Source: Sphingomonas sp. PAMC 26605
GTDB lineage: Bacteria; Pseudomonadota; Alphaproteobacteria; Sphingomonadales; Sphingomonadaceae
Assembly (NCBI RefSeq): GCF_000241485.1
Contig: NZ_JH584241.1
Location: forward strand, 250,992 to 314,991
Direction: 5' to 3'
Length of the DNA stretch: 64,000 nucleotides
Each line of letters opens with the position of its first letter. The stretch's first letter is position 1. Below the pieces are notes generated by a model. That model worked only from the letters and a program-made list of their open reading frames with translations, made no database searches and was not told the DNA's origin. A program made the translations under genes and the position numbers. Of this stretch, positions 52,220 through 61,715 are shown one piece after another.

Positions 52220-53725
52220 TCAGGGCAGGAACGGGGCTGCCGGCAGCGGCGCTTCGCGCACCGTCGCGTCGGCTGCGAGGTGATGGACGTTGCGCTCGTC
52301 GCGCGTGAATTCGGGCCAGGGCAGCGTCCCGTCGCGCGCGAAATCGACCCATAGCCGGTGGATGCGGTCGGCGAGCGCCTGCGGCGGATTGGGGCCGCAC
52401 AGCCCGGTTTCGCCGGTCACGGTCGCCAGCGTGTCGAACACGAACGGCAGTTCCATCGCGTGCGCCGCGCCGAGTTCGCCGCCAAACAGTGGCGAGCGCC
52501 ATTCGAATTCATAGACATGCGTGCGCCCGCGATGCTCCTCGGCAAAGCGCCGCGCGGGCCAGCGAAAGACGAGGTCGGTCAGCGCGTCGGTCAGCGCCTG
52601 TCCGGGCTTCTTGCCCGGCTCCCCGATCCCATAGGCGCGCAGGACTTTTCGCGCGTGCGGCTGCGAACGGTGGAGAAAATAAGTGGCGAGCAAGCGACCG
52701 ATCGTGTCGCGGACTCCGCTCGGGACGAGGTAGAGGTTCATCTCCTCGGCGTTGCTCCCGATCAGCAGATCGACCCCGGACCCCGCCCCGTTGCGCAACG
52801 CGTCGAGCGGTGGCTCGGGCAGCACGGCGTCGCCGTGCACCGGCACGAAGCGGCTGATCCCGAAGACCGGCTCGCGACCGTCGGGGCCGCGCAGGTCGAG
52901 CCGCGTCGTCGGCTGCGACACCGTTTCGATCGCGTCGAGCGCCGCGCCGGGGGCGATGCGTTCGAAGCCTTCGCGATCCGGGGTCACCTTCAGCAAGTCG
53001 GCGAGCTTGCGCACCAGCCGCTGCGCGACCGTAATGTCGCGCGTCATCGCGCCGTGTCCGCTCTCGACGATCGCGCGGTGGAACAGGCCCTTGGCAAGCG
53101 GCGAGGTGATGAGATCGGCGATCGCCATCGCCCCGGCCGATTCGCCGAACACGGTGACGTTACCGGCGTCGCCACCGAAGGCGGCGATGTTATCCTGGAC
53201 CCAGCCGAGCGCGAACAGGATGTCGCGCAGGCCGAGATTAGTCGGCACGCCCGGGATCGGCAGGAAACCCTCGATACCGAGGCGATAGTTGATCGCGACG
53301 CAGACCACGCCGTCGCGCGCGAAGCGGCTGCCGTCCTGCACCGGCGCATCCTTGCTCCCGACCACGAAGCCGCCGCCATGGACGAACACCATCACCGGAA
53401 GGGGCTCGGCGGCCTGCGCGGGCGTCCAGATGTTGAGCGTGAGATAGTCGTCGCCTTCGACCCAGCCGCTGCCGATCAGCGCCGCGACATCGAGCCCCGC
53501 GACGGCACGGGTGCGCTGCGGCGCGGTGGCGCCGGCGCCGGTCGCGTCGCGGACGCCGTGCCACGGCGGCGCCGGCTGCGGCTTCGCGAAGCGATGCGCG
53601 CCAACCGGCGCCGCGGCGTAGGGGATGCCGAGAAAGCGGCGGACGCCGCTCGCTAACGACCCGCGCAATACGCCGATCGAAAGTGCGACGATGGGGCTGG
53701 GGGATGCGGCGACGGGATGTGACAT
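52220..53725 (-). CDS. Type B carboxylesterase
   Basis: This 501-residue alpha/beta hydrolase uses the ATG at 53725; a longer frame to 53743 has no better start. RRFLGIPYAAAPVGAHRF, EDDYLTLNIW-like EGDDYLTLNIWTP, FVHGGGFVVGS and the nucleophile elbow FGESAGAMAIADL are all typical of the carboxylesterase/cholinesterase family. No clear signal peptide is seen, although the N-terminus is mildly hydrophobic. It points into the receptor operon but is separated from it by the operator-like site, so it may be transcribed with it or on its own. The natural ester is unknown. Confidence 0.92.
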   Translation of the reverse strand: MSHPVAASPSPIVALSIGVLRGSLASGVRRFLGIPYAAAPVGAHRFAKPQPAPPWHGVRDATGAGATAPQRTRAVAGLDVAALIGSGWVEGDDYLTLNIWTPAQAAEPLPVMVFVHGGGFVVGSKDAPVQDGSRFARDGVVCVAINYRLGIEGFLPIPGVPTNLGLRDILFALGWVQDNIAAFGGDAGNVTVFGESAGAMAIADLITSPLAKGLFHRAIVESGHGAMTRDITVAQRLVRKLADLLKVTPDREGFERIAPGAALDAIETVSQPTTRLDLRGPDGREPVFGISRFVPVHGDAVLPEPPLDALRNGAGSGVDLLIGSNAEEMNLYLVPSGVRDTIGRLLATYFLHRSQPHARKVLRAYGIGEPGKKPGQALTDALTDLVFRWPARRFAEEHRGRTHVYEFEWRSPLFGGELGAAHAMELPFVFDTLATVTGETGLCGPNPPQALADRIHRLWVDFARDGTLPWPEFTRDERNVHHLAADATVREAPLPAAPFLP

Positions 53726-53962
53726 GTGCTCGGTATAGCGCATTTGCGCCTACCGATCGGATCAACGATTTTGCCGGATGGATCGATCGAGCGGTCGCCG
53801 CCACCCATGGCGGCCGGTCGGTCCACGATCCGTCGCACCGCGGTCCTGATCGTTCGCAAAAACCAAGACTGTGATGTCCCCGCCATGGTTGGGGGGCCGG
53901 TAAGCCTACATCTCGATCCCAAGACCCGTCGCTGTGACCAATCAATTAGAAACCGACTTCAA

Positions 53963-53985
53963 TTTAATTGACAAAATGGTTTATT
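53963..53985 (+). promoter_or_regulatory. Shared upstream element of the GH92/GH2 operon
   Basis: TTTAATTGACAAAATGGTTT starts at 53963 in an AT-rich patch about 85-105 bases before the GH92 start. The same TTTAATTGACAAnnTGGTTT recurs at 58491 before the TonB receptor. TTGACA may be a -35 box. Apart from this, the 345-base gap 53726-54070 holds nothing recognisable. Confidence 0.55.
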
Positions 53986-54070
53986 TAATGAATTTTGCAG
54001 ATCTCGATTCCTGGTAAGCGGCTGAAGCTCGAAATCCAGGTTGCGGGCTCGATATCTGAGCGGAGAGGGT

Positions 54071-56446
54071 ATGATCTTGACATGGGTGTTCCGCCCCTAT
54101 CGGCGCTTGGCGATCGCGACGGCGGGGGGCGCTATCATGATCGCATCCGGTCTCGGGTGTGCCTACGTTTCTGCGCGGGGCGTGCGTCCGAGCTTGCCTG
54201 GGGTGGATCAAGCCAATCCGCTGGTCGGCACGGCGCCGCTCTACCGACCGGACCTGATCGGCAACGCCCCGCCGGCCGGCGAGCCGCTTTATTCCGGCAT
54301 AACCTCACCCGGCGCGCGTTTGCCGCACAGCGCGGTCGAGGCTGCGCCCGTCAATCTCAATGTCGAACTCAGCTATCCGTCTGGGGTGGCGACGCCGTAT
54401 TACTACAGCAACCCGACGATGATCGGTTTCACCGGCGGTGGCGGGCCGACCTATGGCGCGCGGGCGCAGCCAATGCTGATGCCGGTGGTCGGCGACTGGA
54501 TGGTGCCGCCCGCCTATAGCGAAGCGTATTACGACAAGGCGCGCGAGACGGCGGCGCCGGGCTATTATTCGGTATTTCTCGATAGTTTCAAAACCAGGGT
54601 CGAACTCACCGCGACGCAATCGACTGCGCTGATGCGCTTTACCTTTCCGGCGACCGAACGCGCGCATGTCATCCTCAATCTGCCGGGGCGGGGCGGCGAC
54701 GTCGAGATCGTCGGCGACCATATGGTGCGCGGCATTGCAGCCGAGCACGGCGACAACGACGCGCGCGACGGTGCCTATTTCGTAGCGGAGTTCTCGAAGC
54801 CCTTCAAAAGCTTCGGCATGTTTCGCAAGTCGGCCAGTGCCGATCGCGGTTACGGCATCGGCGACAAGGACGTTCTGCCGGGCGCGCGGACGATCGCAGG
54901 CAGTTTTGCCGGGAGCTATCTCGACTTCACGACGCGTGCTGGCGAAACCGTATTGGTCAGGATGGCCCACGGCCCGAGTTATGCTGCCGCCGAGCAGCGC
55001 TTGCGCGGCGAAAGCCCGGACTGGAATTTCGACGGGGTCCATGCTCGGGCCCGCGCCGAATGGGCGGCCTTGCTCGACAAGGTCCAGGTCAGCGGCGGAA
55101 CGGAGAAGCAGCGAATGCTGTTCTATTCGACGCTGTTCCAGTCGTTCGCCAGCCCGCGGCTGGTCGCGAGCAAGGGCGAGCGCTTCACCGACACGCACGG
55201 CGCGACGCAAACCGCGACGTACGATCGCTACGGCCCGGTGCCGTTCTGGGATACCGGCCGCAACCAGATCGTGCTGCTCGAACTGCTCGAGCCCGAAGTG
55301 ACTCGCAACGTTATGCAGTCGGAACTCGACATGGCGCGCGAGCGCGGCTTCATGAATACCTCGTTCCACGGCGACAATGCGGTGTTCCTGTATCTCGGCG
55401 CAATGCGACGCGGGATCCGGTTCGATTACCAGGCGGCCTATGCGTACATGCGCAAGAACGCGACCGATCCCAACGGGCCGCGCGGCTATCTGGCGGAATA
55501 CGATCGCAACGGATGGATCGCCGACGAAATCCCTGCCGGGAACCCGAGCCCGCCCTATGCCGGTGGCAAGGCGGGGGCAGCGACGACGCTCGAATATGCC
55601 TGGGACGATGCCGCTATGGCGGATTTCGCGACGCGGCTGGGGCATCCCGACGACGCGCGTCTGTTCGCCAAGCGCGCCGGCAATTATCGCAACGTGTTCG
55701 ATCGTTCGATCGGCTTCGTGCGCGGTCGCACCGCCGACGGAAAATGGATCGCGCCGTTCGATCCGCGCGAGCCCTATTATAATTTCATGATGAAGGAGGC
55801 GTCTGGCTGGTCGACCCTGTGGTTGGTCCCGCACGACGTGGCAGGCCTGATCGACGAGCTCGGCGGGCGTACGGCGTTCAATGCAAAGCTCGACCAGTTC
55901 TTTACGACGCCGTACAATCCCAAGGGTATCTGCCGCGATTGCACGGGGGTGATCGGGCAATATGTGCAGGGCAATCAGCCCGACCAGCAAGCGCCGTATC
56001 TCTACGCTTGGAGTGGCCAGCCGTGGAAGACGCAAGCGCTGGTGCGCCGTATCCTGCGCGATCTCTATGGCAGCGATGCGAGCGGCTACGGCTATCCCGG
56101 CATGGACGATCAGGGCGCGACCTCGTCCTGGTACGCGCTGAGCGCCCTCGGCTTCTATCCAGTCGATCCGTCGAGTGACATCTACGTGCTCGGGAGCCCG
56201 CTGTTCGATCGCTCGGTGCTCAAGATGGGCAATGGCAAGGCGCTCGAGATCGTCGCGAAGAACAATTCGGCGCAAAACCAGTACATTCAATCGGCAACGC
56301 TCAACGGCCAGCCCTGGACCAAGCCGTGGTTCCGCCACGGTGACGTCGCCGGCGGTGCGACGCTGGTGCTGACGATGGGGCCGAAGCCAAATCCCAGATG
56401 GGGCAGCGCGCCGGCCGATGCGCCGCCATCGATGGTGCGACCATGA
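54071..56446 (+). CDS. Alpha-mannosidase-type glycoside hydrolase, GH92
   Basis: This exported protein of 791 residues starts at the ATG behind GGAGAGGG. A hydrophobic N-terminal helix ending near GLGCAYVSA may be a signal or lipoprotein-like anchor. GH92 features are the N-terminal VDQANPLVGTAPLY, then LIDELGGRTAFNAKLDQFF, TGVIGQYVQGNQPDQQAPYL and GYPGMDDQGATSSWYALSAL with FYPVDPSS near the C-terminus. The canonical GNEDxGQMSAWY loop is altered to GMDDQGATSSWY, so substrate preference may differ from the known calcium-dependent alpha-1,2-mannosidases. Its stop overlaps the GH2 start. Confidence 0.88.
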   Translation: MILTWVFRPYRRLAIATAGGAIMIASGLGCAYVSARGVRPSLPGVDQANPLVGTAPLYRPDLIGNAPPAGEPLYSGITSPGARLPHSAVEAAPVNLNVELSYPSGVATPYYYSNPTMIGFTGGGGPTYGARAQPMLMPVVGDWMVPPAYSEAYYDKARETAAPGYYSVFLDSFKTRVELTATQSTALMRFTFPATERAHVILNLPGRGGDVEIVGDHMVRGIAAEHGDNDARDGAYFVAEFSKPFKSFGMFRKSASADRGYGIGDKDVLPGARTIAGSFAGSYLDFTTRAGETVLVRMAHGPSYAAAEQRLRGESPDWNFDGVHARARAEWAALLDKVQVSGGTEKQRMLFYSTLFQSFASPRLVASKGERFTDTHGATQTATYDRYGPVPFWDTGRNQIVLLELLEPEVTRNVMQSELDMARERGFMNTSFHGDNAVFLYLGAMRRGIRFDYQAAYAYMRKNATDPNGPRGYLAEYDRNGWIADEIPAGNPSPPYAGGKAGAATTLEYAWDDAAMADFATRLGHPDDARLFAKRAGNYRNVFDRSIGFVRGRTADGKWIAPFDPREPYYNFMMKEASGWSTLWLVPHDVAGLIDELGGRTAFNAKLDQFFTTPYNPKGICRDCTGVIGQYVQGNQPDQQAPYLYAWSGQPWKTQALVRRILRDLYGSDASGYGYPGMDDQGATSSWYALSALGFYPVDPSSDIYVLGSPLFDRSVLKMGNGKALEIVAKNNSAQNQYIQSATLNGQPWTKPWFRHGDVAGGATLVLTMGPKPNPRWGSAPADAPPSMVRP

Positions 56447-58395
56447 GGACGACGATGCGTAAATTTATACTCCCGCTCCTGCTGAGCGGTGCGGGGAGCG
56501 CGGGCGTTGGCGCCCAGAGCGCGCCGCCGCCGCGGACGGATTCGGTCTATACCGGCGCGATCATGACGCGCTGGGGCAAGACGGTGACCCCCGCCAACGC
56601 CTGGCGCAGCTATCCGCGCCCGCAGCTCGAACGCGCCAAATGGCAAAACCTCAACGGCCTGTGGGACTATGCCATCACCAAGGCGGCAGCGCCGCTGCCA
56701 CCACGGATGGATGGCCAGATCCTGGTGCCGTTCGCAGTCGAATCGCGTCTGTCGGGCGTGGCGCGCACGCTGCTGCCCGAAGACCGGCTGTGGTATCGGC
56801 GACATTTCACGGTCCCGGCCGATTGGACCGGGCAGCACGTCCTGCTGAACTTCGGCGCGGTCGACCATGTCGCGCACGTCTGGGTGAACGGTGCGATCGT
56901 CGGCACGCATGTCGGTGGCTCGGATCCGTTCTCGTTCGATATCACCGATTTCCTGAAACCCGGCGAGAATATAGTGGCGGTGCAGGTGGCCGACCCGACC
57001 AGTGCGGGTAGCCAGCCGCGCGGCAAGCAGTCGCTCGCTCCCGAGGGCATCTGGTACACCGCGGTCAGCGGCATCTGGCAGACGGTGTGGATCGAGCCGG
57101 TTCCGGCGCTCCACATCGCCGACGTCCGCGTGACGCCCGATATCGATCGCGGCAGGGCCGAGGTCGATGTGGCGCTCAGCGCTTCGGCGAGCGACACCGA
57201 CGCGGTGCGAGTGAGCGTGCGCTCGGGGGGCAAGACGATCGCTTCGACGATCGTCCGCGCCAATCGCCACGCCAGTCTCAGCGTGCCGGGCGCGCATCTA
57301 TGGTCGCCCGAGGATCCGTTCGTGTACGATATCGTCGCCGAGTTGGTGCGTATTCAGGACCCGTACGCCGGCAGGGCGGAGCGCGATCGCGCCGCCTATG
57401 ACGCGCGTTTCACCCAGCGCGAAGGGGTCACCTTTGCCGCCGCGCAGGTCACTGGCGTGCCGCGCGACCGCGTGACGGGCTATTTCGCGATGCGCAAGAT
57501 TTCGGTCGGGCCGGGCAAAGTGATCGGTCAACCGGCGCTGTTGCTCAACAACAAGCCTTATTTTCACAACGGCACGCTCGACCAGGGCTGGTGGCCCGAC
57601 GGGCTGCTGACCCCGCCGTCCGAAGTGGCGATGCGATCCGACCTGGAGTTTTTGAAGAAAGCGGGCTTCAACATGGTCCGCAAGCACATCAAGGTCGAAC
57701 CCGCGCGCTATTATTACGATGCGGATCATCTCGGCATGTTGATCTGGCAGGACATGCCGGCTGGCGGCGGCGAAGACCAGTTCGTCGCGGGCACCAGCCA
57801 AAGCCAGGCGGTGCTGTCGTCCGACGTAATGGCCGAGCAGCAGAACGAGCTGGCGCATATGATCGGCAGTCTGCGCGCGTTTCCGTCCATCGTGCTGTGG
57901 GTCGTGAATAACGAGGGCTGGGGGCAATATGATTCCGCGACGCTCGCGCGTTATGTGAAGGGATTGGACCCGAGTCGCTTGGTCGATGCCGATAGCGGCT
58001 GGCTCGACGCCGCTCCGGGCGTGTCCGACGTGTTCGACATCCACACCTATGAGGACGTGCCCCACACCCCGACGCACCAGAGCGACCGTGCGATCGTGCT
58101 CGGCGAATATGGCGGCGTCGGGCGCCCGATCGACGGCCATTTGTGGCGCGAAGACAAACGCTGGAGCTACCAGGTGACGAGCGATCCGAAGGATTATGTC
58201 GCGCGCTACAAGCGGAAGTTCGACGAGGTCGTGCGTCAAGCGCGCGAAAATGGGCTCAGCGCGTCGGTCTATACCCAGACAACCGACGTCGAAGGCGAGA
58301 TCAACGGACTGCTGACCTACGACCGCGAAATCGCCAAGGCACCCCCCGAAACCTTCGCACGAATGGCGTCGCCGCTGTTCGACGCGCCGAAATAG
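56443..58395 (+). CDS. Glycoside hydrolase family 2
   Basis: This secreted exo-glycosidase of about 650 residues has a signal peptide (FILPLLLSGAGSAGVGAQ). The ATG at 56443 overlaps the GH92 stop; a second ATG four codons on is also possible. GH2 domains are visible in order: jelly-roll (RLWYRRHFTVPADWTGQHVL, NFGAVDHVAHVWVNG), immunoglobulin-like, then the barrel with acid/base near E490 in VNNEGWGQ and nucleophile near E555 in LGEYGG. It lacks the long C-terminal domains of LacZ. Beta-galactosidase, beta-mannosidase or beta-glucuronidase are all possible; the GH92 neighbours favour trimming of a mannose-containing glycan. Confidence 0.9.
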   Translation: MRTTMRKFILPLLLSGAGSAGVGAQSAPPPRTDSVYTGAIMTRWGKTVTPANAWRSYPRPQLERAKWQNLNGLWDYAITKAAAPLPPRMDGQILVPFAVESRLSGVARTLLPEDRLWYRRHFTVPADWTGQHVLLNFGAVDHVAHVWVNGAIVGTHVGGSDPFSFDITDFLKPGENIVAVQVADPTSAGSQPRGKQSLAPEGIWYTAVSGIWQTVWIEPVPALHIADVRVTPDIDRGRAEVDVALSASASDTDAVRVSVRSGGKTIASTIVRANRHASLSVPGAHLWSPEDPFVYDIVAELVRIQDPYAGRAERDRAAYDARFTQREGVTFAAAQVTGVPRDRVTGYFAMRKISVGPGKVIGQPALLLNNKPYFHNGTLDQGWWPDGLLTPPSEVAMRSDLEFLKKAGFNMVRKHIKVEPARYYYDADHLGMLIWQDMPAGGGEDQFVAGTSQSQAVLSSDVMAEQQNELAHMIGSLRAFPSIVLWVVNNEGWGQYDSATLARYVKGLDPSRLVDADSGWLDAAPGVSDVFDIHTYEDVPHTPTHQSDRAIVLGEYGGVGRPIDGHLWREDKRWSYQVTSDPKDYVARYKRKFDEVVRQARENGLSASVYTQTTDVEGEINGLLTYDREIAKAPPETFARMASPLFDAPK

Positions 58396-58490
58396 CAGAG
58401 ATCGCGAACGGCGCGCCGGCGCCGCCGCGATCGCTCGCCCCGCCGCAATGGCGCTGGCACCGGTCGTACAAAAGTGACGTCGCATCACGT

Positions 58491-58513
58491 TTTAATTGAC
58501 AATTTGGTTTTTA
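58491..58513 (+). promoter_or_regulatory. Second copy of the shared upstream element
   Basis: TTTAATTGACAATTTGGTTT starts at 58491, about 95-115 bases before the TonB receptor start. It matches the element at 53963 in all but two positions. The GH2 gene ends 95 bases earlier, so this probably marks a second promoter or operator in the glycan locus. Confidence 0.6.
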
Positions 58514-58605
58514 ATTAGAATTCTATCGTCGCGGTTCGCGGTCATCGCGCGGACGAGAAAAATAACCGATCGGGCACAGTCCGACGCTGGGAGAGGAACA
58601 GAAGT

Positions 58606-61600
58606 ATGTCTCAGTTTACGAAGGCGCGACATGGTCGTGCACTGCGCCGCCTGCTCGGGTCGGTGAGCGCGGTGATCGTCTTTGGCGGCGTCGCACAGGC
58701 GCAGACCGCCCCCGCGCCGCCGCCCCCCGCTCCAACGACAAATGCGCCGCAGCCGGCGGCGCCGGCCGATGCCGGCCCGGCGCCCGCGCAGGACGCCGCC
58801 GGCGATTCGAGCAAGGACATCGTCGTCACCGGATATCGCCGCTCGATCGAGACCAGCTTGGCGCGCAAGCGCGACGCCAATGCGTTCATCGACGTGATCA
58901 CCGCCGAAGACGTCGGCAAATTTCCCGACAAGAACGTCGCCGATTCGTTGCAGCGCGTGCCGGGCGTGGTGATCGAGCGCAGCGGTGGCGAGGGCAGTCG
59001 AGTCAGCATTCGCGGCTTGCAGTCGGACCTGACGCTGACCGAACTCAACGGCAACTTCATCGCTGGCGCCGACACCGGCGACCCATCCCGCTCGTTCAAT
59101 TATCTGCTGCTCCCGTCGAACATGATCGGCAGCATCGACGTCTATAAGTCGCCCGAGGCGCGGCTCGACGAGGGGGGCGTCGGCGGTACGATTATCCTGC
59201 ACACGCGCCGGCCGCTCGACTTGAAGCCTTGGTCCGGCTTCGTTTCGGCGGAAGGCACCGATTCCGACGTGACGCACAAGATCGAGCCGCAGGTGTCGGG
59301 CCAGCTGTCGTGGCACAACGCGTCGGGCACGCTCGGACTGCTGCTCGGCGGTACCTATCAGAAGCGCACCAATCGCGAGATGGATGGCTCGACCGAGAGC
59401 TGGCAGTGGTGGGCCGATGGTGGCCGCGGCGGCGGTAGGCCCGCCACCGACGTCAACGGCAAGACTTTCGCGAACGATGCCGCGGTCACCTATTGGTCGC
59501 AGAACCGCGGCGAGACGACCCAATCGGGGCAGCACTATAACGGCTATTGGGCGCCGCAGGCAGTCGACGAATCGATCGTCACGTCGCAGCGCGAGCGGAT
59601 CGGCGCGCAAGCGACGCTCGAGTGGAAACCAGCCGATAACCTGCGCTTCACCGCCAATTATTTCCGCTTCCAGCTGAACAGCCAGACCACGTCGAACGTG
59701 CTGAAGATCCCCGAATGGGGTTATGATAATTTCTTCACCGGCGCCAAGTTCGACAAAAGCGGGACCGTCCTGCAGTCGGCGACCTTCCAAGTGCCGGCAG
59801 CGGGGACCGGCTGCCTGACCCAGACGCCGATCTGCACGATGGAAACCCCGCAGATTTCCGGCACCTATGCCAAAGAGAAAGATATTTCGAACACCTTCGA
59901 CCTGCATGGCGACTGGTCGCATGACCGGATTTCCGCGTCGTTCATCGTCGGCAAGACGCGCTCGACCGGCGGTCCGTCGCAGCAATTCTATGTCGCAGCC
60001 AAGCCGCGCCTGACCGGGACCGTGACGCAGAACGGCAACAACCTCAGTTCGTACGATTTCAGCCGCGGCGGTCTGAACATGACCTTCTCGCCCGAACTCC
60101 AGCAAAACCTTATGAATGGCGTCGCGCAGATCGATACCGGGTCGACCGGCTCCGGCTTCACCAACAGTTCGATCGAGCAGAAATATGCGCAGGTCGACGT
60201 GACGCGCAAATTCGGTGGCGTCCTCGAATCGATCCAGGTCGGCGGCAAATGGCGCGACGGCAAGATCACGCGCGAGACGGGCGAGCTCGATTGGTACGCC
60301 AATCCGGCGACGCTGCTGCGTTTCCAGGACACGCCGCAGGGTGCGGTGGCGCAGCCATCGTTCTTCTACGGCCAGCCGATCGGCAATATTCCCGGCGGTT
60401 TCACGGCGAGCTCGTTTCCGGGGATCAACCTTCCCAACTATCTCACCTATCTCAACACCACCTACGGCAACGCGGTCAAAGTACCGCAGCCGCAGAATCT
60501 CTACCGGATCGACGAGCGGATTCTCGCCGGGTATATCGAGGCGAACTTCAAGGCGGGGCCAGTGCGTGGCAATGTCGGGTTGCGGATCGCCAACACCAAG
60601 CAGTCGGGCATATCGACCGACACCCTGTATCTCGAGAACGACTATTGCGTCGACGGGCCGGGCGGTCCCTTCTCGCCGGCGCCGCTCGGACCCGACGGCA
60701 ATTGCCAGGTCATCCCGCAAAGCCAGCGCGAGTCCCGCATCTATGCGCCGGTGACCGAGTCCAAATCCTATACCGACGTGCTGCCGAGCCTCAACGTCTC
60801 GTGGGACGTGACGAGCAAGCTGCTGCTGCGCGGCGCGGTGTCGAAGGTCGTGGCGCGCCCGGCCTATAACGACCTGGCGTCCTCGCGGTCGCTGACCTTC
60901 CATTCGGACGCTTATACCTACGATCGTGCGCAGTTCGGCGAGCGATCGGGCTGGTCGGGCAGTGGCGGCAATTTCGACCTCAAGCCGTTTTCAGCCTGGG
61001 CCTACGACCTCGGCGCGGAATGGTATTTCCACCGCGGGTCGGTGATCGGCGCGGCCTTGTTCCGCAAGGACGTCAAAAACTTCGTCGTGCCGCTCGTGCT
61101 CGATCTGACGCAGACCGTGCAGGGGCAGAGCGTTGTCGTTCAGCAATATTCGACCCAGGCGAACGGAGCGAGCGCAGTGTCGGAAGGGGTCGAACTCTAC
61201 GCCCAGCATACGCTCGATTTCGGGCTCGGGGCGCAGGTAAACTTCACCTACAACCACACGTCGACCGCCGATGTTTCGCTCAACGGCGTCAAGATCGGCA
61301 CGTCGCCGCTGGTCGGCAGCGCCAAGACGCAGTGGAACGCGTCGGTGTTCTACGAGAAGCACGGCGTGCTGCTACGCGCGTCATACAATCGCAAGGGCGA
61401 GCAGGTCGGCGGGATCGTCTCGGGACTCAACGTCTATTCGTCGCCGTATGAACAAGTCGATCTCAACGCGCAGTACAACCTCACCGATCATATCTCGCTG
61501 ACCGGCTCGGTGATCAACCTCACCAAGTCCGAACAGAGCGCGCATCTCGGCAACGATACGACCGCGCGCTATTATTCGAGCCAATATACCGGGCGCCGTT

Positions 61601-61629
61601 TCTATCTCGGCGCGCAATGGACCTTCTGA
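58606..61629 (+). CDS. TonB-dependent receptor of the glycan locus
   Basis: This 1007-residue outer-membrane receptor has a long N-terminus and signal peptide ending VAQAQ, a proline/alanine linker, and the TonB box region KDIVVTGYRRSIETSLARKR. The plug reads EDVGKFPDKNVADSLQRVPG and RVSIRGLQSDLTLTELNGNF. This KFPDKNVADSLQRVPG type is the one usually found with carbohydrate-active enzymes in Sphingomonadales, Caulobacterales and Xanthomonadales. The barrel ends LGAQWTF. GGAGAGGAA precedes the ATG. It stands between two enzyme blocks and probably imports the oligosaccharides they release. Confidence 0.94.
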   Translation: MSQFTKARHGRALRRLLGSVSAVIVFGGVAQAQTAPAPPPPAPTTNAPQPAAPADAGPAPAQDAAGDSSKDIVVTGYRRSIETSLARKRDANAFIDVITAEDVGKFPDKNVADSLQRVPGVVIERSGGEGSRVSIRGLQSDLTLTELNGNFIAGADTGDPSRSFNYLLLPSNMIGSIDVYKSPEARLDEGGVGGTIILHTRRPLDLKPWSGFVSAEGTDSDVTHKIEPQVSGQLSWHNASGTLGLLLGGTYQKRTNREMDGSTESWQWWADGGRGGGRPATDVNGKTFANDAAVTYWSQNRGETTQSGQHYNGYWAPQAVDESIVTSQRERIGAQATLEWKPADNLRFTANYFRFQLNSQTTSNVLKIPEWGYDNFFTGAKFDKSGTVLQSATFQVPAAGTGCLTQTPICTMETPQISGTYAKEKDISNTFDLHGDWSHDRISASFIVGKTRSTGGPSQQFYVAAKPRLTGTVTQNGNNLSSYDFSRGGLNMTFSPELQQNLMNGVAQIDTGSTGSGFTNSSIEQKYAQVDVTRKFGGVLESIQVGGKWRDGKITRETGELDWYANPATLLRFQDTPQGAVAQPSFFYGQPIGNIPGGFTASSFPGINLPNYLTYLNTTYGNAVKVPQPQNLYRIDERILAGYIEANFKAGPVRGNVGLRIANTKQSGISTDTLYLENDYCVDGPGGPFSPAPLGPDGNCQVIPQSQRESRIYAPVTESKSYTDVLPSLNVSWDVTSKLLLRGAVSKVVARPAYNDLASSRSLTFHSDAYTYDRAQFGERSGWSGSGGNFDLKPFSAWAYDLGAEWYFHRGSVIGAALFRKDVKNFVVPLVLDLTQTVQGQSVVVQQYSTQANGASAVSEGVELYAQHTLDFGLGAQVNFTYNHTSTADVSLNGVKIGTSPLVGSAKTQWNASVFYEKHGVLLRASYNRKGEQVGGIVSGLNVYSSPYEQVDLNAQYNLTDHISLTGSVINLTKSEQSAHLGNDTTARYYSSQYTGRRFYLGAQWTF

Positions 61630-61715
61630 GATGGCGTGCCCCCCCGGACCACGCCGCGCGGCATCGTTCCCCCAGCGATGCCGCGCCTTTTTCTGGCTGG
61701 GGTGGTAAGCTGCCG

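Noticed and set aside
49408..60903. Very long antisense frames opposite the TonB receptors and GH92 (966, 803 and 677 codons)
   Set aside because: All are Arg/Asp/Gly-rich shadows of genes with clear families. High GC makes stop codons rare on the opposite strand.
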